Shown piece by piece: positions 47,090-58,091 of a DNA stretch of 64,000 nt. The notes under the pieces were generated by a model. That model saw only the letters and a program-made list of their open reading frames with translations, searched no databases and was not told where the DNA came from. Where the stretch lies: assembly GCF_014642175.1 (NCBI RefSeq), contig NZ_BMIL01000001.1, positions 186,001 to 250,000 on the forward strand, in the 5' to 3' direction. Every line of letters begins with the position of its first letter. The first letter of the stretch is position 1. A program made the position numbers and the translations under genes. This DNA comes from Pedobacter quisquiliarum. Lineage in GTDB: Bacteria > Bacteroidota > Bacteroidia > Sphingobacteriales > Sphingobacteriaceae.

Positions 47090-49522
47090 TTATTTTTTCG
47101 AGATTTTTAATCGGGTGAGTGGTTTTACTGAAGCATCATTAACAGTTTTCAGCAGAAAGAGATCGTATAGTTTGCCTTCTGCCCAGGTGTTGATCATGTT
47201 GTCGTAAAAAGGACTTCCAGGATTACCAGATTGCCCTCCTGGGAATACACCATGCCCTTTTGGGGTGTCTCCAAGTTCTACAACCATCCGCCATGATGGG
47301 CCATTGGATTCGCTAAGGGCATTGATGGTGCTCTTGGATCCGCCAATCATCAGGGTTTTTGAGCCAAAGCCTGGGATTGCTGCAAGATGGGGCACATGGC
47401 TACGTTTTACATTTGCCCAGGACCAATGTTTTCCGATAACACCAAACTTACGCTCCAGACTGTCGCAAGCGAACTTAAAAGAAGCGTTGGCAAGTGCTTT
47501 CAAGGTTTCCTGCTCCGGTGTGTTTACGTTATCGAACCATTTAGCATCTGGTTCTTTGGTAATCATCTGTACGGTACGATCTCTGGAAGGCTTACGCATC
47601 GGCACTTTGTCAACTTCGAATTCATCATCCCAGATTAATTTATTGAGTTGATCCATCCACAGATCAAATATCCCTGGTGCAATTTCAGTTGCGTTATAGT
47701 GGTAGTTCCACTTTTGAACCGTTTGGAAGGCTTCTTTTTGGGTGGCGTTTAAATTACCGCGGTCGAGTAGCGGCAACAAAGTTGGCAACACATTTTCCGG
47801 AAAAACACCGTAAGCGTCACTTTGCATAACGCGCATGCTATCTGCAGTGATGTTCTTCATCATGCTGAGTTTATCGTTAATCCGCTTTCCACGTTCATAG
47901 GGTGCGAATTCCCAGTTGATGTAATAAGGATAACTCGGATCGGTTGACGATTGATTTGCGGAGCTTACAAAATGTCGCGGTGGGTTTTTGACCGTTGGAT
48001 TTTGTGCTGCAGGAATCCAGCCTTGCCAGTCGTTCTGTTGGTCACTGCCGTCGAGAATGAACTTACCCTGGTTTTTATACTTCAAAGGGAATTTGCCATT
48101 GGCAGTGATTGCTATGTCATTATCTGCAGAAGCGAATATGAAGTTCTGTGCAGGTGCCGTGTAGAAGGTTAGTGCCTTACGGTAGTCCGCATAGTTTGCG
48201 CCACGGTTCAGACGATAAAAGGTCATCAGTTCGTTCGACTGATCATGTGCGATCCAGCGCAATGCGTTACCTACTGGCACGGGCTTGGCAAGACTTAGAT
48301 CTGGTTTTTGAAAGTATACAACCGGCCCATGGTGCGTGTAAACGACGGTATCTGCTAAGGTTTGTTCACCTCTGATTTGAATCTTTTCGACCCGGCTGCT
48401 GGTATTTTTCCAGCCATTGTTGTACCAGTATTGTTTATGGCTATCATCCTTGAACTTGATTTGATAATAATCAAGTATATCGGCAGCAACATTTGTTACC
48501 CCCCATGCGATGCGCTGATTAAAGCCGATGATCACACCTGGGGCACCAGGAAGAGAGACGCCGTAGACATTCACACCTGGGGCATGAAGTTGGATCTGGT
48601 ACCAGATGGAAGGCAGCGTAAGGTTTAAATGCGGGTCGTTTGCGAGAATGGGTTTACCACTTTGCGTCTTTTCGCCGGACACTGCCCAGTTGTTGCTGCC
48701 GATGCCCTCCACGCGACGGGTGGTTTTGATGCTGCTGTTTGCCATTTGATTGAAGGTTCCAGGGGGCAGCGGCACCGGTAGCGGTTCGAAATCCCAGGTC
48801 GTACCTTTAGGTATAATTGGGTCTTCTTTAAGTGGGTAGTCCGGGAACAGGTTTGCAGTCACTTCCGGACCGAACTTGTTCAGAATGTTGGTCATATAGA
48901 ACTCGTCTGAACCCATAGCCAGTACCGCTGACATTTGCTTTAATAACAAAGCGCATTTCAGGGGTGTCCAATCTTCAGGTTTAAAGTCGAGGATCTTATA
49001 TTCAATGGGTAAGTCTTTCTGACTAAGGCTGTGAATGTAGGCATTGATACCCGCCGTATATGCGAGTACCATCTTTTTGGATGTAGGATCTTCCATCATC
49101 CCGCTAAGGGAGTTTTCTGCACCATAGACCATACCCAGTCGGCGCTGGTAGCGGTCAAGTTCTATGGCTTTCTTGCCCACTACTTCTGACAAACGACCAG
49201 CAGCGTACCGGGTTTGAAAATCCATTTGCCAAAGACGGTGCATTGCGGTGACGTACCCCTGAGCATAATACAGGTCATAGTCGTTACTGGCGAAAACGTG
49301 TGGAATCATGCGATCATCGAAGATGATCTCAACATCTGCATTGGTATTCTTCAAGACGATTTTCTGCTCAGGCTTTATCTTGATGCTTTCTGCATTTTGC
49401 CAGAATCCGTCGTAAGGGTTGAGGAATTTAAGAATGGGTGGGAGATCTCCGAATTTGGTGTTGAAGCCGTAAATCAATAAAACAGGTACCGCTAGGCAGA
49501 GAAACGCTTTAACTTTGTTCAT
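47090..49522 (-). CDS. Penicillin acylase family N-terminal-nucleophile hydrolase
   Basis: About 810 residues from the ATG at 49522 (49534 is also possible). An N-terminal signal/anchor (VKAFLCLAVPVLLIYGF) sends it to the periplasm. The alpha chain (DRMIPHVFASNDYDLYYAQG, LWQMDFQTRYAAGRLSEVVG) is followed by the self-cleavage site GIGSNNWAVSGEKT, where Ser becomes the N-terminal nucleophile of the beta chain; NDPHLNLTLPS is also typical. Family members hydrolyse amides such as penicillin G or acyl-homoserine lactones. The true substrate is unknown. It heads an operon with a small membrane protein and a LuxE-like gene. Confidence 0.88.
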   Translation of the reverse strand: MNKVKAFLCLAVPVLLIYGFNTKFGDLPPILKFLNPYDGFWQNAESIKIKPEQKIVLKNTNADVEIIFDDRMIPHVFASNDYDLYYAQGYVTAMHRLWQMDFQTRYAAGRLSEVVGKKAIELDRYQRRLGMVYGAENSLSGMMEDPTSKKMVLAYTAGINAYIHSLSQKDLPIEYKILDFKPEDWTPLKCALLLKQMSAVLAMGSDEFYMTNILNKFGPEVTANLFPDYPLKEDPIIPKGTTWDFEPLPVPLPPGTFNQMANSSIKTTRRVEGIGSNNWAVSGEKTQSGKPILANDPHLNLTLPSIWYQIQLHAPGVNVYGVSLPGAPGVIIGFNQRIAWGVTNVAADILDYYQIKFKDDSHKQYWYNNGWKNTSSRVEKIQIRGEQTLADTVVYTHHGPVVYFQKPDLSLAKPVPVGNALRWIAHDQSNELMTFYRLNRGANYADYRKALTFYTAPAQNFIFASADNDIAITANGKFPLKYKNQGKFILDGSDQQNDWQGWIPAAQNPTVKNPPRHFVSSANQSSTDPSYPYYINWEFAPYERGKRINDKLSMMKNITADSMRVMQSDAYGVFPENVLPTLLPLLDRGNLNATQKEAFQTVQKWNYHYNATEIAPGIFDLWMDQLNKLIWDDEFEVDKVPMRKPSRDRTVQMITKEPDAKWFDNVNTPEQETLKALANASFKFACDSLERKFGVIGKHWSWANVKRSHVPHLAAIPGFGSKTLMIGGSKSTINALSESNGPSWRMVVELGDTPKGHGVFPGGQSGNPGSPFYDNMINTWAEGKLYDLFLLKTVNDASVKPLTRLKISKK

Positions 49523-49638
49523 TTGCTGAATCATTAAGCTGATAAAATGATGGGAATACTTGGTTCGGGCCAATTTATAATAATGACTGTAGATTACAAA
49601 GTGCAACCGGATTATATTTCCTGAAAATTAAATCATTG

Positions 49639-49654
49639 TTCGCCGAAAGGCGAA
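49639..49654. repeat. Small hairpin with GAAA loop
   Basis: TTCGCC-GAAA-GGCGAA: a perfect 6-bp stem closed by a GNRA tetraloop, in the divergent gap between the acylase and the TonB-dependent receptor. Its GGCGAA core resembles the 11-bp repeats at 18.3 kb. Confidence 0.35.
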
Positions 49655-49747
49655 TGGATGTTGATTCTTGAACCATAAATGCTAATATTTCTGCTTCACA
49701 TCAGCTTTTAGTGCAGTTATACAGGCGGTTATCCGTTTGGAAATTTA

Positions 49748-49777
49748 TTTGTTTTGAGTAAAAGTTTTTTATATTTA
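49748..49777 (+). promoter_or_regulatory. Promoter of the TonB-dependent receptor
   Basis: -33 TTTG (49748-49751), an 18-base spacer and TATATTTA (49770-49777, one mismatch from the -7 consensus), 27 bases upstream of the ATG. Confidence 0.45.
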
Positions 49778-49804
49778 AGTACACAAACCAAATAAACTTA
49801 TTGT

Positions 49805-52681
49805 ATGACGAAGAAACTTACCAGAGCACTCTGTATGCTTATGATGGTCCTTGGCACAGCTATGCTTGCGAAGGCCCAGAACATTGTTATAAGCGGTACG
49901 GTAACAGACAAGTCGACCAGGGCACCCCTTGCCGGCGTTAGCATCAACGTAAAAGGTACAACAACCGGCACAGCATCAAATCAGAATGGCCAGTTTTCAC
50001 TTACGACCAGTAGCGCATCCGCGACATTGGTGTTTTCCTACGTAGGTTATGGTACGGTGGAGCGCCAGGTAAACGGCGCAGCAACAAACCTGAGCGTTGA
50101 ACTGGAGGAGTCGACCTTCCTTGGACAGGAAGTTGTCATCTCCGCTTCAAGAACACCGGAACGCATTTTGGAGTCTCCTGTTTCCATTGAGCGCATCAGT
50201 GCGGCATCAGTACGGGATTTACCAGCGCCTACATTCTATGATGCACTTGCGAACCTGAAAGGGGTGGAGATGAGTGCACAAAGTTTGACTTTCAAATCCG
50301 TGAACACCAGAGGTTTCAATTCCAACGGTAATACGAGGTTCAACCAGTTCGTTGACGGGATGGACAACCAGGCTCCGGGGCTGAACTTTAGTGTTGGTAA
50401 CATCGTGGGCCTTTCCGAGCTGGACGTGGATAATGTGGAACTTTTGCCTGGTGCGGCTTCTGCATTGTATGGCGCAGGTGGTATCAATGGTACTTTATTG
50501 ATGACTTCAAAGAACCCGTATGACTATCAGGGTGCAAGTTTTGCGTTCAAAACAGGTATCAACCATGTGAATGATGATAATACCGGCACACAGCAGTTTA
50601 ATCAGATGGATGTGCGTCTGGCAAAAGCCTGGAACAACAAGTTTGGTATTAAGACCACTTTTTCTTTTCTGCAGGCTAAAGACTGGGGTGCGACCGATAC
50701 CCGGAACTTCGACAGAACCGCAAGGCAACTGAAGGGTGGTGACCGGAACACGGACCCGAATTATGACGGGGTTAACATTTATGGTGATGAGATCAGTCAG
50801 AACATGATCAACGTGGCGCAGAGTGTTCAAAATCAGACGATCGCGGGTATCTTGCAAGCAACAGGTGGTACGCTGAACATAAAGAACTTAATGGATCAGC
50901 AATTGACACCAAGAGCGACGCCAGCGGATCAGGCGAGATTTATCGCGGGGTTACCAGCGGCATTACGTCCAGCGGTTCAGAACTATTTGCCGTTCTATGT
51001 TGGTTTGGGGAATAATTTGATTCCAAATCAGGCGGTATCCAGAACAGGGTATGCGGAACAGGACCTGGTAGATTATGACACCAAGTCTTTGAAGACGACA
51101 ACTTCCTTGCACTATAGATTTAACGATAAGCTAGAAGCAATCGGGCAGGTGAATTGGGGAACAGGAACCTCGGTGTACACCGGTACTGACCGCTATTCAC
51201 TCCGGAACTTTTCTATCGGGCAGTTCAAGCTGGAGCTTAAAGGATCTGACTTCTTTTTACGTGCTTATACCACGCAGGAAAGATCAGGCGACGCCTACAA
51301 CGCTACCATTCTTGGAACGTTTATCAATGAAGCGTGGAAACCATCAACAACGTGGTTCCCGCAATATATTGGCAATTACATTGGTGCAGTTGCGGCGGGA
51401 CAGCCAGATGCTGCGGCACAACAATTTGCACGGTCACAAGCGGATGCGGGTCGATTAATTCCTGGTACGCCAGGGTTCGAAAGTGCGAAAATCGCCATTA
51501 CGCAACGTTCGATCGGGCCGCAAAATGGTGCTAAGTTTAATGACAAAACCAACTTATACCATTATGAGGGTATGTACAACTTCTCCAATCTATTTAATAA
51601 CGTGGTGGAGTTTCAAGTGGGTGCTTCTTACAGAAATTACTTCCTGCACTCGGATGGAACCATCTTCGACGATGCCACACGTGATATCACGATTGAAGAA
51701 TATGGTGCATTTGGACAGATTGGTAAGCGGATGTTCAATGATAAGCTAAAGCTGACTTTTGCAGGACGTTATGATAAGAGTCAGAACTTTGAAGGCCGTT
51801 TTACACCAAGGGTTACCGGTGTGTTAACTGTAGCGCCGAACAATAACATTCGTGCTTCGTATCAGACCGGCTATCGGAATCCAACTACACAAGATCAGTA
51901 CATTGACCTTGCCGTAGGTGGCGGCGCGACACGTTTGATCGGTGGCTTGCCTGAGTTGCTGAGCAAGTATGGACTGGTTACCAATCCTGCAGTTACATCA
52001 GACAGTTACCGCGCGTTTTTAGCTTCAGCTGCTTCGGGAGCACCTAATCCTGCAGTGCTTCAAACCTATACTTTCGATGCACGCGGCGTTCGTCCGGAAA
52101 GTGTACAATCCTATGAGTTGGGCTATAAAGGGCTTCTTGGATCTAAATTACTGATCGATATGTATGGCTATTACAGCATTTACAGTGATTTCATCAGTGC
52201 TGTAGAGATATACCAGAATCCTTTGGCGACAGCAGTTAAATTTAATGTTCCTGTAAACTTAACAGATGACGTAAAAACTTACGGTGGTGCCTTCGGACTG
52301 GATTATGTGTTCGGTAAGTACAACCTTAGTGGAAATGTTTCTTACAACAAGATCAGCGATATACCTACAAACTTCATCAATACTTTTAATACCCCTGAGG
52401 TCAGGTATAATTTCGGATTTGGAAATCGGGAGATCGTGAAGAACGTGGGCTTCAATCTGCAATACAGATGGCAAGAAAAGTTCACCTGGAATTCAACTTT
52501 CGGCTCCGGCGACGTGCCTGCATTTGGAACCCTGGATGGACAGATCAGCCTGAAAGTGCCGTCGATAAATTCTACGCTTAAATTCGGTGGTTCAAACCTA
52601 CTTAATAAATATTATAGCACTTCTTTTGGAAACCCAATGGTTGGCGCAATCTATTATACCTCAATTACTTTTAACCCGTAA
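49805..52681 (+). CDS. TonB-dependent receptor with carboxypeptidase-regulatory-like domain
   Basis: A 958-residue outer-membrane receptor. Signal peptide (1-24, ending LAKAQ), a CarboxypepD-reg-like beta domain (about 27-110, VISGTVTDKSTRAPLAGVSI), a plug (about 115-230: EVVISASRTPERILESPVSI, VNTRGFNSNGNTRF, VELLPGAASALYGAGGINGT) and a 22-strand-type barrel ending YYTSITFNP. There is no SusD gene next to it and the CTD/plug layout is of the CirA/FecA type rather than SusC. The ligand is unknown. Single-gene transcript with its own terminator. Confidence 0.92.
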   Translation: MTKKLTRALCMLMMVLGTAMLAKAQNIVISGTVTDKSTRAPLAGVSINVKGTTTGTASNQNGQFSLTTSSASATLVFSYVGYGTVERQVNGAATNLSVELEESTFLGQEVVISASRTPERILESPVSIERISAASVRDLPAPTFYDALANLKGVEMSAQSLTFKSVNTRGFNSNGNTRFNQFVDGMDNQAPGLNFSVGNIVGLSELDVDNVELLPGAASALYGAGGINGTLLMTSKNPYDYQGASFAFKTGINHVNDDNTGTQQFNQMDVRLAKAWNNKFGIKTTFSFLQAKDWGATDTRNFDRTARQLKGGDRNTDPNYDGVNIYGDEISQNMINVAQSVQNQTIAGILQATGGTLNIKNLMDQQLTPRATPADQARFIAGLPAALRPAVQNYLPFYVGLGNNLIPNQAVSRTGYAEQDLVDYDTKSLKTTTSLHYRFNDKLEAIGQVNWGTGTSVYTGTDRYSLRNFSIGQFKLELKGSDFFLRAYTTQERSGDAYNATILGTFINEAWKPSTTWFPQYIGNYIGAVAAGQPDAAAQQFARSQADAGRLIPGTPGFESAKIAITQRSIGPQNGAKFNDKTNLYHYEGMYNFSNLFNNVVEFQVGASYRNYFLHSDGTIFDDATRDITIEEYGAFGQIGKRMFNDKLKLTFAGRYDKSQNFEGRFTPRVTGVLTVAPNNNIRASYQTGYRNPTTQDQYIDLAVGGGATRLIGGLPELLSKYGLVTNPAVTSDSYRAFLASAASGAPNPAVLQTYTFDARGVRPESVQSYELGYKGLLGSKLLIDMYGYYSIYSDFISAVEIYQNPLATAVKFNVPVNLTDDVKTYGGAFGLDYVFGKYNLSGNVSYNKISDIPTNFINTFNTPEVRYNFGFGNREIVKNVGFNLQYRWQEKFTWNSTFGSGDVPAFGTLDGQISLKVPSINSTLKFGGSNLLNKYYSTSFGNPMVGAIYYTSITFNP

Positions 52682-52699
52682 CAATTCGTTTGTGGTATT

Positions 52700-52730
52700 A
52701 AAGAGCCTGGAACTTGTTCCGGGCTCTTTT
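52700..52730 (+). terminator. Terminator of the TonB-dependent receptor
   Basis: AAAGAGCCTGGAAC pairs with GTTCCGGGCTCTTTT across a 2-base loop, one mismatch inside the stem, ending in four T residues. Confidence 0.75.
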
Positions 52731-52845
52731 GCTTTTAATTATTAGACAAAAACCATCTGTGCCGATTTAATGTTGATCTTTAGGTAAGTTTTAGGGATTT
52801 TACACTTTCTTTGGATGTAATACCGGAACTTATAATCTACACATA

Positions 52846-54819
52846 ATGGACAGTTCAGAAATCAAAAAAGCTTCTTCAAATAAGTTCCCTGCAAGCGCTC
52901 GAGATGGAGACAAAAAGGTCTGGTTCCACAGCTTACTCACAGATTTTGATGTATCCCTGTTCATATCGGGTAAACACTTTCGCCTTTATGAGAAGCTTGG
53001 ATCCCATGTGCTAACACTAAATGGGACCAGTGGGACCTACTTCGCCGTATGGGCACCGAATGCCAAGGAAGTAAATGTAACTGGTGAATTTAACGCGTGG
53101 AATAAAAGCAGTCACCAGCTTTACAAGCGCTGGGATGCTTCCGGTATTTGGGAAGGTTTTATCCCGGGGGTAAGTCATGGCGATTTATACAAATATGCCA
53201 TTCACAGCTTTGAGGGTATCTGGCTGGAGAAAGGTGATCCGTTTGCAAGACGTTGGGAGCTTCCACCGGGAACCGCTTCAGTGGTTTGGGACCTCAAGTA
53301 CAAGTGGAAAGATAAAAGCTGGCTAAAGAAGCGGCCTAAGTTGAACGCGCTGGATCAGCCGATTTCGGTGTATGAAGTGCATCTGGGATCCTGGAAGAGA
53401 GATCCTGCGGAACCCTCGAGAATTCTGACCTATAAGGAGGTTGCAGATACCTTGGTCGATTATGTGCTGGAAATGGGCTTTACGCATGTAGAGGTGATGC
53501 CAGTAATGGAATACCCGTACTTCCCTTCCTGGGGCTACCAGATCACTGGTTATTATGCCGCAAGTTCCTTGCATGGCACACCTGAGGAGCTGATGTATTT
53601 AATAGACGCCCTGCACAAAGCGAATATTGCGGTGATTATGGACTGGGTACCCTCGCATTTTCCTGGTGATGCTCATGGACTTTACAAGTTTGATGGCACA
53701 CACCTGTATGAACATGCAGATATGCGCAAGGGATTTCATCCGGATTGGAAATCATATATCTTCAACTACGATCGCAACGAAGTGCGTTCCTTCCTGATCA
53801 GCAATGCGATGTTCTGGATAGATCACTTTCATGCCGACGGGTTGCGGGTGGATGCGGTCGCTTCAATGCTGTACTACACTTTTTCCAGGAAAGCAGAAGA
53901 TGCGGGCACAAACATCCATGGTGGGGCGGAAAACCTTGGTGCAATCCAGTTTTTGCAGGACATGAATGAGGCCATATATCTCAACTTTGAAGGCGTACAA
54001 ACCATTGCAGAGGAGAGTAGTACTTATCCCGGTGTAACGTGGCCCGTTGCGGATAATGGTCTTGGTTTTGGCATGAAATGGATGATGGGCTGGATGAATG
54101 ACACCCTGAAGTATTTCAAGCTTGATCCGATAAATAGAAGTCATCATCATCATAAACTTACTTTTTCTATCACCTACGCCTTCACAGAGCGATTTATGTT
54201 GCCATTTTCACATGATGAAGTGGTACATGGCAAGTCGTCCATGATCTATAAAATGCCTGGGAATGAGTGGGAGAAATTCGCAAATTTAAGGGTGTTATAT
54301 ACCTATATGTTTACGCAGCCGGGCACGAAATTGCTGTTTATGGGTAATGAGTTTGCACAAAATAGTGAATGGAATTTCAAGAAGTCGCTGGACTGGCATT
54401 TACTGCAGTACGAATCCCATGCCGGCATGCAGCTTATGGTTAAAGCGTTAAATTCGTTCTACAAATCTGAACCTGCGCTATATGTGAATGGTTTTTCCTA
54501 CGATAGCTTTGAGTGGATCAACGCAGATGATGTACAGCATTCTGTATACATATATATGCGTAAGGGTAAAAAGGATCGGGATACTTTAATTGTCTTACTG
54601 AATCTTACGCCAGTGGCACGAAATCATTATAAGATCGGCGTCCCTTCGAAATACAAATGGAAAGAGGTGTTTAATACAGATCACCAGGACTTTTTCGGCG
54701 AAGGCAGAACAAGCTCCGCGCCCTACCTGCCAGAAGCTGATGTGTGTTATGGGAGGCCATATTCGATCTATGTAGATCTTCCACCACTAACCGCTGTTGT
54801 ACTCAAACAAACGAAATAA
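52846..54819 (+). CDS. glgB: 1,4-alpha-glucan (glycogen) branching enzyme
   Basis: A 657-residue GH13 enzyme: CBM48 domain (about 50-145, TYFAVWAPNAKEVNVTGEFN), (beta/alpha)8 catalytic domain with DGLRVDAVASMLY (nucleophile Asp), TIAEESSTYPG (acid/base Glu) and FSHDEVVHGK (third Asp), and a C-terminal beta domain. It introduces alpha-1,6 branches in glycogen. No glgA/glgC gene is adjacent, but glycolytic genes follow on the other strand. Shorter than E. coli GlgB because the extra N-terminal domain is absent. Confidence 0.94.
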   Translation: MDSSEIKKASSNKFPASARDGDKKVWFHSLLTDFDVSLFISGKHFRLYEKLGSHVLTLNGTSGTYFAVWAPNAKEVNVTGEFNAWNKSSHQLYKRWDASGIWEGFIPGVSHGDLYKYAIHSFEGIWLEKGDPFARRWELPPGTASVVWDLKYKWKDKSWLKKRPKLNALDQPISVYEVHLGSWKRDPAEPSRILTYKEVADTLVDYVLEMGFTHVEVMPVMEYPYFPSWGYQITGYYAASSLHGTPEELMYLIDALHKANIAVIMDWVPSHFPGDAHGLYKFDGTHLYEHADMRKGFHPDWKSYIFNYDRNEVRSFLISNAMFWIDHFHADGLRVDAVASMLYYTFSRKAEDAGTNIHGGAENLGAIQFLQDMNEAIYLNFEGVQTIAEESSTYPGVTWPVADNGLGFGMKWMMGWMNDTLKYFKLDPINRSHHHHKLTFSITYAFTERFMLPFSHDEVVHGKSSMIYKMPGNEWEKFANLRVLYTYMFTQPGTKLLFMGNEFAQNSEWNFKKSLDWHLLQYESHAGMQLMVKALNSFYKSEPALYVNGFSYDSFEWINADDVQHSVYIYMRKGKKDRDTLIVLLNLTPVARNHYKIGVPSKYKWKEVFNTDHQDFFGEGRTSSAPYLPEADVCYGRPYSIYVDLPPLTAVVLKQTK

Positions 54820-54854
54820 AAAAAGGGGATGTCCGATAAGAACATCCCCTTTTT
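54820..54854. terminator. Bidirectional terminator between glgB and gapA
   Basis: AAAAAGGGGATGT pairs with ACATCCCCTTTTT between the convergent genes, with A/T runs on both sides. Confidence 0.85.
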
Positions 54855-54869
54855 GATTTATGTTTTAGC

Positions 54870-56715
<1,846 letters not shown>

Positions 56716-56716
56716 A

Positions 56717-57703
56717 TTAGATCGATAATACCTTAGTCATTTCCAACAGGTCATCCTCCAGTTTGAAGGAATGTTTGGTGAGCGCTTCTTCCAGGCTTGT
56801 CACCTTTACGTCGTTTCCGCGAAGGCCTACCATTGCTGCAGTTGTACCTTTGAAAAGCTCATTTACAGCGGCAAAGCCTAAACGGCTACCCAGAATTCTG
56901 TCTGCACTGCTTGGACTACCACCACGTTGCAAGTGACCAAGGATGGTGACTTTAGTGTCATAGTGATTGAAACGCTCTTTTACCTTTTTTGCGATATCGT
57001 ATGCACCACCGGCTTTATGACCTTCAGCTACAATTACGATACTGGAAGATTTTTTAGTAAGTGCACCAATTTCAAGCTGGTTTACGAGCTCGTCTATGCT
57101 GGTCTGTTTCTCTGGCAAAAGCACGGCTTCAGCGCCGGAAGCTACGCCACTTCTCAGGGCAATACATCCGGAATCGCGACCCATGACTTCTATAAAGAAA
57201 AGTCGATCATGTGCATCTGCAGTGTCCCGTATTTTGTCGATTGCCTCGATCACGGTGTTCATTGCAGTGTCATACCCAAGGGTGAAATCCGATCCAAAAA
57301 GATCATTGTCAATCGTACCAGGTACACCCATTACTTTTACGCCGAATTTCTCAGAGAAAATCTTCGCGCCTGTAAAGGTTCCGTCACCACCAATAACCAC
57401 AAGGCCATCAATGTTACGTGCTTTTAAGTGATTATATGCCGTTTGCATCCCTTCTTCAGTCATGAAAGGTTTACAACGTGCTGTTTTTAGAATCGTGCCA
57501 CCTAAATGGATGATATTGCTGACGGAACGGGCGTCCATGGGAATGATGTTATCATCAATAAGTCCCTGGTAGCCCTGTTTAACACCAAACATGTTAGCTC
57601 CGTTATATATACCAGTACGAACAACTGCTCTAATGCAGGCATTCATACCAGGAGCATCTCCTCCGGAGGTTAATACGGCAATATTATTTATATTTTGGTT
57701 CAT
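56717..57703 (-). CDS. pfkA: ATP-dependent 6-phosphofructokinase
   Basis: A 328-residue enzyme that makes fructose 1,6-bisphosphate. LTSGGDAPGMNACIRAVVR, VIGGDGTFTGA (GGDG, not GGDD, so ATP rather than pyrophosphate is the donor), PGTIDNDLFGSDFTLGYDTA with the catalytic TIDND, and VEVMGRDSG are present. First gene of the glycolytic operon. A palindrome overlaps its promoter region at 57726-57740. Confidence 0.95.
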   Translation of the reverse strand: MNQNINNIAVLTSGGDAPGMNACIRAVVRTGIYNGANMFGVKQGYQGLIDDNIIPMDARSVSNIIHLGGTILKTARCKPFMTEEGMQTAYNHLKARNIDGLVVIGGDGTFTGAKIFSEKFGVKVMGVPGTIDNDLFGSDFTLGYDTAMNTVIEAIDKIRDTADAHDRLFFIEVMGRDSGCIALRSGVASGAEAVLLPEKQTSIDELVNQLEIGALTKKSSSIVIVAEGHKAGGAYDIAKKVKERFNHYDTKVTILGHLQRGGSPSSADRILGSRLGFAAVNELFKGTTAAMVGLRGNDVKVTSLEEALTKHSFKLEDDLLEMTKVLSI

Positions 57704-57715
57704 ATGTTAATTAAA

Positions 57716-57723
57716 CGAATATA
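57716..57723 (-). promoter_or_regulatory. Candidate -7 box of the pfkA operon
   Basis: Minus strand TATATTCG (one mismatch from TAnnTTTG), 12 bases upstream of the pfkA ATG. No good -33 was found. Confidence 0.35.
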
Positions 57724-57725
57724 AC

Positions 57726-57740
57726 GTGTATTTCCTACAC
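57726..57740. promoter_or_regulatory. Palindrome GTGTA-N5-TACAC, candidate operator
   Basis: A perfect 5-bp inverted pair (57726-57730, 57736-57740) just upstream of the pfkA -7 box, where a repressor would block the promoter. A related element lies at 57969-57981. Confidence 0.35.
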
Positions 57741-57968
57741 TAAGTAATTTATCTTGTTTTTTTTACAATACCTTGAACTAAGACTTTAAGAATAAATCGT
57801 TTGAGTTAGGTAGGTGCATTCCAATAATACACTACTAATTATCTTTTGAGTAATTTTAACACGGGCAAGATGAGAAAAATATCGGAAAAAATGGAAAAGA
57901 GTGGGAATTAACAGAATTTAGGGCGAGAATTTTTGTTCTGCGAAGCGCAAAATATATTTACATTTACT

Positions 57969-57981
57969 GTGTTATTTACAC
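57969..57981. promoter_or_regulatory. Palindrome-like GTGTTATTTACAC, candidate operator
   Basis: GTGT and ACAC arms, similar to the element at 57726-57740. It lies about 27 bases upstream of a -7-like TAATTTTA (58008-58015) in front of the NUDIX gene. Apart from these elements the 388-base gap between pfkA and the NUDIX gene is AT-rich without clear features. Confidence 0.3.
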
Positions 57982-58091
57982 TAACCCTGGGTAATAACGC
58001 AATTAATTAATTTTAGATATTAACAAACTCAAATAATTTGGGACATCGATTATTATCTCGCTGTTTCGGGTTTAAATCAAACAAACTTATT

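Noticed and set aside
49805-52681. A SusC/SusD polysaccharide-utilisation locus
   Set aside because: There is no SusD-like gene, glycoside hydrolase or sensor next to the receptor, and its plug/barrel is not SusC-sized. The following glgB has its own leader and acts on internal glycogen.
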